Positions 28,001 to 36,116 of a DNA stretch of 64,000 bases are shown here, one piece after another. The stretch is from Anisakis pegreffii. Lineage: Eukaryota > Nematoda > Chromadorea > Rhabditida > Anisakidae. Below the pieces are notes generated by a model. It had not been told where the DNA came from, did no database searches, and worked only from the letters and a program-made list of their open reading frames with translations. The translations under genes were made by a program, and so were the position numbers. Position 1 is the stretch's first letter. The number at the start of each line of letters is the position of its first letter. The DNA lies in the NCBI GenBank assembly GCA_035041965.1, contig JAPYMA010000262.1:1-64000 (forward strand), read 5' to 3'.

Positions 28001-29008
28001 AAATTAAGCGAGTCTCATTTGAAACGTCTAGAAAGGACAATTGACAAACCCAAGGGTATTTCGGTTTGAGTGCCAACGATGATGAGTTGCTGTCATTGCT
28101 GTTACATTGTTTCTTTCGAGGTTGCTGAGTGAGAGATTTAGGTGACGACGCAGACTGATTCTTCTTTCGTTTCCGTCCATTACCCATCTGATTATTCAGT
28201 TCTTCAGTTGCCTTCTCATACGCTGCATTACTTATGTAATCAACATTGTAATTCACCTGAAATCATTCATTTCATTCGTGTTTATTTGACATTTGATAAG
28301 TCGGTTGTGAGAACAATTTCAAGAGAAAGCAATATTCAATTGGTTTCCCTATAATGGAATTTTTCGCTCATGCATTCAGGATCATGGTTGTGCTTTGGAT
28401 TCAAATTATTAAATATCAACCCATTCAAAGCTGCTCAAATTCAGCAGGGAAAATGTTCGTAATTCTGTTCAAGTGTTGTTTCGTAAAACCTCAATGAAAC
28501 AATGGCTCACCACTCGTCGACGACGACGACCCGATAACGATACATCAGAATTGTTGTTTGACTCGTCATTTTTTGACTGAAATTTGAAAACTTTGCGTTC
28601 AGTCCACGGCTCCGAATAATTTATTTCCAAACTGAACTAATTGATATACAAACATCTAACTTCACTGCAATAAAGCCATCCTTTTCCGTGAATGTAAGAG
28701 GCAGTTAGCTCTACAGAAACTTCATAAAATTATGAATTCACTCAAAATCAGGCAAACTATAAACGATTTCACAGAACGTTTTCGCATCAGCTGAAGCAAA
28801 ATGTCAATAAAAAGTAATAACTAAACAAGCTAACAATAATTAGGATCTAAAATTGAATGCACCTTTGAATGGGAAAACGAGTGAATGCTTTGCATGAGAT
28901 TAAATCATTATGAACTGATCAGCTTAATTGACCCTTCAAGATCAATGCCTTTTTAATTAAAGAAAGGTTTCAAAGCGAATTTTGAGCAGCACTTACCGTT
29001 GAAGCCAT
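9770..29008 (-). CDS. Large multi-C2H2 zinc-finger protein, LIN-13/POGZ-like (tentative)
   Basis: About 35 small exons. Start: ATG 29008 in a 12-nt coding exon (28997-29008, MAST), then phase-consistent exons 28511-28576 (ends in RRRRRV), 28050-28256 (basic, RKRKK), 27705-27871, 27467-27548 and 27008-27115 (WNRLSESERLRWEMEA, faintly like HMG-box helix 3). C2H2 and C2H2-like fingers follow: FRCHLCPQKV (26.2 kb), YACHLCFEAF (25.8), LVCAECNL (25.5), ISCSVCNQQF and LKCHLCPRFF (25.0-25.1), VSCPKCANTC (22.5), FYCEMCGEAF (20.9), LPFCPFCHFIF (20.6), LPYCLLCEGVF (19.8), FGCSACPKKFF (19.0), IVCPHCTAKF (15.3), YICRLCCLAY and YACYRCADTY (15.0-14.8), YFCLECGTAF (11.7), LRCLWCAKMP (11.3) and CAVCDIPLAG (10.2). 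Between them lie acidic, Ser/Gln-rich (12.6-13.5 kb) and polyAsn/polyAsp linkers. LVCAE fits the LxCxE Rb-binding motif and PEVKL (11.3 kb) fits PxVxL, both expected of LIN-13-type partners of Rb and HP1. The last exon placed is 9770-9814. More than one gene cannot be excluded. Confidence 0.72.
15961..16173 (-). repeat. Trinucleotide tract in a coding exon (polyAsn then polyAsp)
   Basis: This exon of the zinc-finger gene is bounded by AAG|GTATCG and GAG|GTGGGC. Its (AAT)n tract is read as a long Asn run and is followed by GACGACGAC read as Asp, ending IQIIEDDE. The pure triplet tract (plus strand, about 16009-16070) should vary in length between individuals while keeping frame. Confidence 0.8.
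21731..22195. repeat. Diverged direct duplication inside an intron
   Basis: The segments at about 21731-21835 and 22098-22195 share ACTGACATGAA, GGCAAGAGAA/GGCCAGAGAA and AATAAATTTGGACAASTGAA followed by TATTTCTCT. Each is followed, at different spacing, by TTTTGAAGTCACCA. They form an old direct duplication about 365 bp apart in an intron of the zinc-finger gene. Confidence 0.65.
23794..23830 (+). other. Degenerate hammerhead-like motif in an intron
   Basis: CTGATAATGGCCTTAGCGCC followed by GAAACGTTG has the order CUGAnnA, short stem-loop, GAAA seen in hammerhead cores. The invariant G8 is A here (CTGATAA), so it is probably inactive. It resembles the two cores in the palindrome at 32546-32768 and may be a fragment of the same repeat family. 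Confidence 0.35.
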
Positions 29009-30367
29009 AGTGCATCGTCTTGACAAAAAAGCGGGCAATTTTAAAGTTGAAAGACTGAAACGATTGATACGTTAGCGATATCAGTAATCAGACACATCTC
29101 TCATATAAAGCGCGATTTGTTTTTCAGCCATTATTGCTAAATATTTGGATCAATCGTGGATGTACATGACCGACTGATAAAACATTGATTGATCAGCTCC
29201 TTTGCTGAATGACCACTGAATGACCGACATTTTTTGTTAGTATCATAGAGTGAACAGAATTGGATATGCCATTTTCACAGTTGCCATTCCGATTGTAAGA
29301 TTGTTTTGTGAGATGAATTTGCAAATCACTCTTTTATTCCGATTGTAAGATTGTTTTGTGAGATGAATTTGCAAATCCAGTACAATTTAAATCAAGCGTG
29401 GGAAGTGTATCGCGTTCAATGCCAATTGAGGAAGTAAATAAGTGAAGAAAACAGTGAAAATAGTCAAAACGGAATGAAAATACACATTGCGTATATATTC
29501 TAAACACCCCCACACTCCCACAGCATACATATACTATTCGAATGCGAATCGAAGACTGATCGCAATGGCGGGCACTAGCGACTAGCGAGCGCGCAGTGCT
29601 ATCGTAACAGTGTTCCGTTTGAACTGTACCAGTTCATCGCAATTCTATACCCATTAGCCCACCCACTGCTGGGACACGCCACACAATACATATGCCATTA
29701 TTGACATTTCACTAGCACCGCCCACTATACCAAAACTATTGGCAAATGGGCATCCCACCCGAGCCGGCCCCACAACGGGTTTTGCTCCTGGTTTCATGGA
29801 ACCTGGCATTTTTCGTTCGAAGTGCCCGGTTTGTTAGTCGAGATATGCATCAGAGAACCGATTCCCAGTCCCTTGATTCAAGTTCACTCAATTTCAGGAA
29901 CCTGTTCATGCACAGCCGTCTTTCTACACACCCTCCAAAATCGATCGACCAATCACAGTTCAATGCCCTCACTATCGCTCGCCGTTATGCTAACAAAAAC
30001 GCGCTCGAAACCGCACGCACCATCGTGGCGTGCTCGATCGTTTCTCATAGTGGCGAATATACCCTTTTGATAGGTGGCAAGCGAACGATGACGTCATTTC
30101 GAGGGGCATTTTTTTCGATACAGCCCCTCGGAAGGTTGATGTCCGAAGGAACGGCTCGGCTGAGCTGATTAAAAGTCGAAAATCTCTTGTGTTATGCTCG
30201 ATCATATGGAGATAACAGTAATTTCATCTGGAACGAGACGGCATGCACAAGCTGTCCATTGGAAGGCTTCATCCAACAAACTTCTCTGTTGATCTGTCGG
30301 TGAAAAGAATGTACACCCCCAACTTCTTATCCACAACTCGGATGCGGCAAATTCACCATCAATTTTT
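29009..30367. other. Presumed promoter region of the zinc-finger gene; no gene seen
   Basis: Sequence upstream of ATG 29008. It contains a more GC- and CpG-rich island around 29.55-30.15 kb (for example GCGAGCGCGCAGTGC), which may be a promoter or an old insertion. A plus-strand frame of 140 codons at 29746-30168 lies in this island. It has no recognisable domain and I do not call it a gene. Confidence 0.4.
29286..29377. repeat. Perfect 42-bp direct duplication, 50-bp period
   Basis: ATTCCGATTGTAAGATTGTT plus the next 22 bases (to GCAAATC) occurs at 29286-29327 and again, identical, at 29336-29377. An 8-bp spacer separates the copies. It is a young tandem duplication about 280-370 bp upstream of the zinc-finger start codon. 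Confidence 0.93.
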
Positions 30368-30522
30368 GCAACTTCAGTCAAAATTAGAAAGAATGGGTTT
30401 TACAGTCTAACCGATGTGTCAAAATTATGGGGGCCAGGTGAAAGTGAGGTACCTGATCCCTATAATTTTGACACATCGGCTAGACTGCAAAACTCATTCT
30501 TTGTACTCTTGACTGAACTTGC
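30368..30522. repeat. Foldback element with arms of about 65-75 bp
   Basis: The left arm (GCAACTTCAGTCAA, AGAATGGGTTTTACAGTCTA, CCGATGTGTCAAAATTAT) is mirrored by the right arm (ATAATTTTGACACATCGGC, TAGACTGCAAAACTCATTCT, TTGACTGAACTTGC). The centre is a short loop around 30436-30465. The structure suggests a foldback or MITE-like element. No coding sequence is present. Confidence 0.85.
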
Positions 30523-31295
30523 GAAAAGTGTTCGTGACATTCATCTGTTGAGAATAGGACGTCAGTCTCGTCAGAAAGTCAGTATGATGTGAAACAAGAG
30601 GATTTGACGGCGAGACATAAACGAGATTGGAAGAGAGTGTAACGGAAAAGGAAGGGGAAGGCGAGTGGAAAGACAGTACATGTGCACATGAATGTTGACT
30701 GACGGCTTTAATTTTAACGTCAATATCGAAAATCATCGAAAAGTCAATCGTTAATTGAGCTTATGTGCACGTGAGCTGACTAAAATAAGCAACAACGATC
30801 TGCACTTTAAACTTGAAGTGCTGATTGTTCATTGCTTTATCGTAGATCGTGGAGTGTCACCTCTCTATTGTCGAAAACGGGCGCTGATTCCGGAAAAGCG
30901 ACCCTTAGCAATTCGAAATGTATTAAATGTCCCAAGTGTTCTTCGTTCAACGAACCTTATATTATAAACTGTGGAATAATTCAGTCAGCATTCACCGTTT
31001 AAACGTATGATTCCGGAGTCTCTCGATCGTATCCGCCATCCTTGGGAGCCCCCGAGACAGTATCAGGCCTTGGGACCCCAAGGGTAGCGGAAAGATCGAG
31101 AGATCTGGGAACTATACTGGTGCTGGAGGAGTCCCCAGAGAACAAGATAAGGCCCGGGGTCCACGGAACCCTCGTACATGCTCGAGATCATCCGAACCAA
31201 CACTACTTTAGTGTATGCTGTTGGTACAGTAAAATCCACGAAAAACACCGGGATAATGTTGAAAACAGCAGCACTGACTAAACCAAGGAACGGTG
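30523..31295. other. Non-coding stretch, GC-richer right half
   Basis: No gene seen. From about 31.0 kb the base composition becomes clearly richer in G and C (GGGACCCCAAGGGTAGCGG, GGCCCGGGGTCCACGG) up to the tRNA-like module. This suggests an inserted element whose ends I could not define. Confidence 0.4.
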
Positions 31296-31366
31296 CCCGC
31301 GGTGGCTCAGAGGTAGAGCCTAAACCAATAATTGGTACGTCGCGGGTTCGATTCCCGGTCGCGGAG
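31296..31366 (+). other. tRNA-like pol III module (tRNA relic or SINE head)
   Basis: A cloverleaf is nearly complete. The acceptor CCCGCGG pairs with TCGCGGA (six of seven, one a wobble) and the D-arm is GGCTC-AGAGGTA-GAGCC. The T-arm is GCGGG-TTCGATT-CCCGG with a perfect box B (GGTTCGATTCC, 31345-31355). The box A region (TGGCTCAGAGG) is good. The anticodon arm fails: the loop AATAATT lacks U33 and the stem pairs only three bases. It is therefore not called a working tRNA. A pyrimidine-rich tail follows (31460-31560), as in a tRNA-derived SINE. Confidence 0.6.
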
Positions 31367-31389
31367 GAAAGTTTTGCTCGAAACCAAGT

Positions 31390-31414
31390 GGTTTACCAAC
31401 ATCATTGGTAAACC
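31390..31414. repeat. Perfect 10-bp stem hairpin
   Basis: GGTTTACCAA, five bases, TTGGTAAACC. It lies 24 bp after the tRNA-like module and could be part of the same element. Confidence 0.8.
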
Positions 31415-32545
31415 AAGGGTGTAGTCAGGATTTCTCCCAGGAGATGGGAAAGGAACGCATAAGTTTGTTTCCTCTGCGTTTCTTTTTTATTCCCTCTCCC
31501 TTCCCTCCTCTCTTCTTTTATTTTCTTCTTCCTGTTCCTTTCCCTCCCCCGTCTCTAGAGAGAGGGGGGGAGGGAGAGGGCAGCGCTGCACCCCTTTTGT
31601 CTTGCCCCCCCCCCTACCTCTCGTCTAGTCCTTTACGGTAAGCTCGCACTGCCTAGCTACGCTTTCATAGCGAATGTGAAATGCTAGAGCAAGTGAAAGT
31701 GCGATGGACAAATTTTGAAGGAGAGTGTAAGTGTATTGTTGTACCGTTCTCTGAAAGTACGGTTCACGTACAGTGTTGCACAAAAAATTCTACAATATAC
31801 ACATCACCGACTCCAATGACCCGAAACCGCCTACACTAGAACATCCTCCCAAGTATAGCACGAGAGATGCAGACATCGAACGATCGCAATCGCGAAAGAT
31901 TGATGTTCATCACAAAGCGATTGGTCTCTGATCAGCGACAACTCCTCATCGGTTGTCATTCGTTAAACGCTGCTGACTGCGATGCGTTTCGATTGCGTGT
32001 TTATCGCATCCCGGCATAGTTTCGTCGTTCACGGTGGTCTTTATCGACCGCCTACTCTGCTAGATTTCTACCCTGGCTGAGCACACCGTATAATCAATGC
32101 GCCGCGCCGCACATAATGCAAAATCAATCAATATTCACACACTCATTGCAATGCAATTGCGAAATCATTCGCTCTGTGATCTTGACAGGGGTGATATAAT
32201 AAATCTTTGGCACTACTTTAGTTTCGAAGCTATGTGCACACGCACGCATTGAGAATGGATATGCACTCAAGCACTGAGAAACGAATGCTGAACAACATGC
32301 AATGCGTAGTGGTATCATGCATGCACTTATTTTTCGAGTAGCCTACCCCGTGTTTATGAAACAATAAGCATATTACACGAATGGAGATCTATCAGCTTTG
32401 AATGTAAGCACACAAAGCAGATTGATTCATCCATGCTGATTCATTTTCCCTTATGATCACCTTGCATCAATTTTTGTCAGGCTCCGTATGGAGCCACCAT
32501 TCGTGGAGACTTTTCTCATTTATAAGGCGCATAGTGGTAACAGGT
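31415..32545. other. Non-coding region with a pyrimidine tract
   Basis: Contains a strong C/T tract (31460-31560), a G-rich purine tract (31557-31580) and a C9 run near 31606. No open frame here has recognisable features. Confidence 0.4.
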
Positions 32546-32768
32546 AGATCAAATAGTATTATAGTTTTATAGACAAAGTATTACCAGCGCAATAAGAGAT
32601 GGTTCTTTACGAAGTTCAACGTTTCGGTGTTATGCCATCTTCACGTTGTTGAATCACTCAACATGTTCCTGAAGAAGGCATAACGCCGAAACGTTAAACT
32701 TCGCAAAGAACCATCTCTAATTGTGCTGGTAATACTTTGTCAATAAAACTATATTACTATTTGAGCCA
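32546..32768. mobile_element. Palindromic element with hammerhead-like cores in both arms
   Basis: Two arms of about 100 bp (about 32546-32645 and 32668-32768) are near-perfect inverted copies; one example is ATAGTTTTATAGACAAAGTA against its partner with TTGACAAAG. The right arm on the plus strand reads CTGAAGAAGGCATAACGCC then GAAACG. The left arm on the minus strand reads GTGAAGATGGCATAACACC then GAAACG. Hammerhead ribozymes need CUGANGA, a stem-loop, GAAA, a stem and UH. After GAAA the left arm has CG, eight bases, CG, then TA, which allows the A15.1-U16.1 pair. Inverted terminal sequences with hammerheads are known from Penelope-like retroelements. No reverse transcriptase frame is present, so this would be a relic or non-autonomous copy. 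Confidence 0.5.
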
Positions 32769-34258
32769 CTATTCGTTTACACTGCGCTCAGGCTTACGAT
32801 TAGGTGTCTGTGTGATACTATCCACCGCACTCTCTGCATCTCTACCGTCTCCTCTCCAACCCGCCTCTGCTCACATTCAATATTCTCGCCCGCACTTGCG
32901 AAAGCTACATAATTTCTCAGCACATAGTACTAGGTACGCCTATCCCACAATAAGGCTTACGTATGGTCTTCGGCTCGCGCGCGTCGCATTTCGCAATAGC
33001 TCGTGCCAGTGCGGTGCGGATGCGATGGTGCGCGTGCGTGCGTGTCTGCGCACGTTTTAGGTCCGAAACTACAGTAGTAGCAAAGTTCCTTCGAGAGTGG
33101 ACGAATTAGCGGCAAATTCAGATGGGTTGAGGGGATGAATCCTATGTCTGAGTTGTAACGACCGATGACTGCCTTCTGGCGCTTCAATGCACTGAAACAA
33201 TGAAGTCTTACCAATATACCCGGATATGGACACACTACTTTGCAAAATCATACCGGGCAATATAAACCTGAAATGACACCCCCACATTTCTCCATTCGAG
33301 TTCCCGTTTACACAGAATACGATGATTTCAACTATAATCTGCCGATTCTCATGAAATTAAGTACAATCGCAAATCTGTTTACATGCAGACGGATCGAACA
33401 TTTTAAGTTGAGAGCCGTACAGAATAGACTTGAATTCGTTGAATAACGTGTATTTCAGAATGAGTTTTTCGAGTAGAGTTTTCAAACCCTCTCGAATGAT
33501 GTAAGAATCTCGGAACCCCGTGTAAAATCAACCGCATCGAAACGCATCGATATAATCCGTGCTGATAAGAAAACATCAATGTTATATTTATAAAAGCATT
33601 TGTGTACTGTTTATGCAGTCAATTACGTCATTCTTACACACACGCACATTGCTGAGAATGTGAAACGAAAGCGTATGCCTCACAAAAATGTCTCAAGAAA
33701 AGCACAACGGCAACTTGTGAAAATCGTTGGCAGAAACTCAGCTCACTTCAACGTTGGGCTTCAGCTTGAGCTTATGTATGACTGTCAGTGTAAGCCCCAG
33801 CTAAATGACTGCTGAGTCTGACTCGAGCTAACAAGACTAAGTTGCTTGCGGTTGATTTCAGCATTGCATGGTTGTATTGTCGCTTATCCCAATCCAAAAT
33901 GAGTCGTTGTCACAAGTTTAAGTGTACCAAAATTTACTCTCTTCTGATTGTCTCCACATCACTCTTGTTTCGCCCTTATGAAAGCTTGTCAGCTACAATC
34001 CAGCCGACAGGCAGCAGCTCATCGAGCAGTCATAATTTTTCGAAGTGTTGAAGCGAGCGAGCGCTCTCTCACTCAGTCGTTTTCTCTGCTTCAACTAACA
34101 ATATCATTTTCATCACTCACTTTATCAGTCAGACAACTGCGGCAGCTTTTTCAGTGTGAAAGTGGCAGAGGCGAAGAACATAGCGAAATGTAAACAGTAA
34201 AGGTAACAGAGGAGCGCAAGAATTAGCGAAGACGTTCCAAAGTTGAGTGTTCGTTATT
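32769..34258. other. Gene-poor region with a CpG-rich patch
   Basis: A CpG-rich patch (about 32960-33060, e.g. GCTCGCGCGCGTCGC and TGCGCGTGCGTGCGTG) stands out from the AT-rich surroundings and could be a promoter or a repeat remnant. The open frames around it (107, 92 and 72 codons) overlap on both strands, lack domains and are not called. Confidence 0.4.
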
Positions 34259-34958
34259 GCAATAGGCACTCGTTATTGGCTGGCTGTGGAGTGCTTGATA
34301 TGCCGATTGCTATGGATATACTCGGTTACATTAATCGTTTATTATTGATAACGAAACATTATCAAGCACCTATCAGTACAGCACATTTTCAAGTAGCGTA
34401 TGGTGATTTGAGGAATTAATCGAAATGCTGTACGCATGACACGGTGAAATCATTCCAAGGAATTTGTTCATCCGGTTACTGGTGCGTACACGAAGGAGAG
34501 TAAATGAATTTGGCAAAAATTTAAAGCAAACCATAAGGCATTCGAGAGGACTCCCTGAAAGATGTCGACAATCTGGTTGAATTTTGTTGAGAAGAAAAGC
34601 GTCAAGCGTTTGAGCGTGTTAACGTGAGGCCAGGAACAAGCGTGAATCTGAGCCTGGTGTTGACATGACGCTAAATCTAATTTGAATTTAGTTCGAACAT
34701 TTGAATTTTTTCGATACACCACGGTTTGAGTTACGTTTAGACGGTGAGCGGTTGGTTTGTCGATCGTTCTATGTAATCGGCAAAATGTTCGTCATTGTTG
34801 CGATTGTTTAATGGATTATTGTTGGTATTCGGCTGGATTTAATTATGCAAATTACCTATGGCAATAGGCACTCGTTATTGGCTGGCTGTGGAGTGCTTGA
34901 TATGCCGATTGCTATGGATCTACTCGGTTACATTAATCGTTTATTATTGATAACGAAA
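34259..34958. repeat. 98-bp direct repeat pair about 600 bp apart
   Basis: GCAATAGGCACTCGTTATTG and the following sequence to GATAACGAAA occur at 34259-34356 and 34861-34958. I see one mismatch (GGATATACTC against GGATCTACTC). The near identity means a recent event: either a segmental duplication or the two ends of a short inserted element of about 700 bp. The interior (34357-34860) has no recognisable coding region. Confidence 0.9.
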
Positions 34959-35347
34959 GATTACTGATTCACTACTCTTGGTTGTTCCAAACAACTACTC
35001 TGAACAATCGTTGGACAAGTGTTCAATTGATCAATCGGAATGTATTTTCGGGCTCCTTTTGAGTCCCTCTCCCCAGAAATCATTGGGCAATATGGGAGAG
35101 TAGACCAAAACCTCTGTGCTTGCCAGATCAATGATCCAAGTTCGAATTTCATGAAGACAGATGATTCCCAACGCTATTATCGTTAGCTGCGCGGAAAGAA
35201 GAATGCTAAGGAAGGAAGAATGTGATATTAGCGATATTGGTGATAAGAGAGAGGCATAAACTCGTGATGAGTTGAATTGCTGATTAAATAAATTTGAATT
35301 TTCAACACTTTTCTGCTGAGGCGTATCAGACAGGAATTAGCTCTAAG

Positions 35348-35459
35348 CAGAGGTGAGCAATGGCGCGATGTTCCGCTATTCTGCTAGAAGCGAATTAGCG
35401 AAATAGCTAGTTCGCTAGTTGCGGAGTAGTGGAGAATAGCGTGCTATTGTCCACCTCTG
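35348..35459. mobile_element. hAT-type MITE, 112 bp, with 8-bp target-site duplication
   Basis: The ends are CAGAGGTGAGCAATGGCGCG and CGTGCTATTGTCCACCTCTG, imperfect inverted repeats with a CAGAGGTG tip. The flanks are GCTCTAAG (35340-35347) and ACTCTAAG (35460-35467), matching at seven of eight bases. That is the size expected for a hAT target-site duplication. The interior has GCTAGTTCGCTAG-type small palindromes and no coding capacity. Confidence 0.85.
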
Positions 35460-36116
35460 ACTCTAAGGATTCGCATTCATTTGTGACTTTTTGCAGCTCG
35501 GGACATCTCTGTCACCATAAATCAGTTCCGTTTGTGACAAGCATCTTGGTGAGTGTGTTCAAGCTGTTCATAGCTGCGCGATTCTTGCTCTCCAGTTGAT
35601 CTCCATGTTCAACATTACCCGATCAAGTTGTTGGTCCCCTTCTTCTTCCGGCTCACGGAACTTTTCGTTTATTCCCGTCGCTACCCAACCCTCACTATTC
35701 ATCTTAATCGTCCAGTTTGATATTCCCGAAAACTGCCAAACAATTCATCTTCCAACAGTCACATTTCATATTCTAAATACATTAAACTTCTTCTCGATAT
35801 ATTCCGTATTGTATCACCACCATCATTGTTGTTTTAATACATTAGAGTTATCACGTAAACTCAACCAAGTAAATACAAAAGACGAACTTTATCGTTTCAA
35901 TTTACATTATCATAATGAACTCTCTTCAATTACATCTCTATCCACAACTTACAATAAAATTAATTCATTAATAAAATTCAGTAAAATTTTTTGAGCAACG
36001 ATTTTAAATGATAAGCATTGATTCAAAGTAACAATAATATTAGTATATCACAAGCAATTTCAATGACACTCAGTGAAATAGGAAATTATAATAACGATAT
36101 TTTTGATTCAAACGAA
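35460..36116. other. Spacer downstream of the nuclear receptor gene
   Basis: No supported gene. A 132-codon plus-strand frame at 35596-35994 is low in complexity (Ser/His/Leu/Asn) and has no motif. It is not called. Confidence 0.4.

Noticed and set aside
29746..30168. A 140-codon plus-strand frame in a GC-richer island
   Set aside because: Overlapping frames are open in other phases and on the other strand. No motif, splice pattern or homology signal is visible.
31296..31366. A functional tRNA gene
   Set aside because: The anticodon loop lacks U33 and its stem pairs poorly, although the pol III boxes are good. Listed as a tRNA-like module instead.
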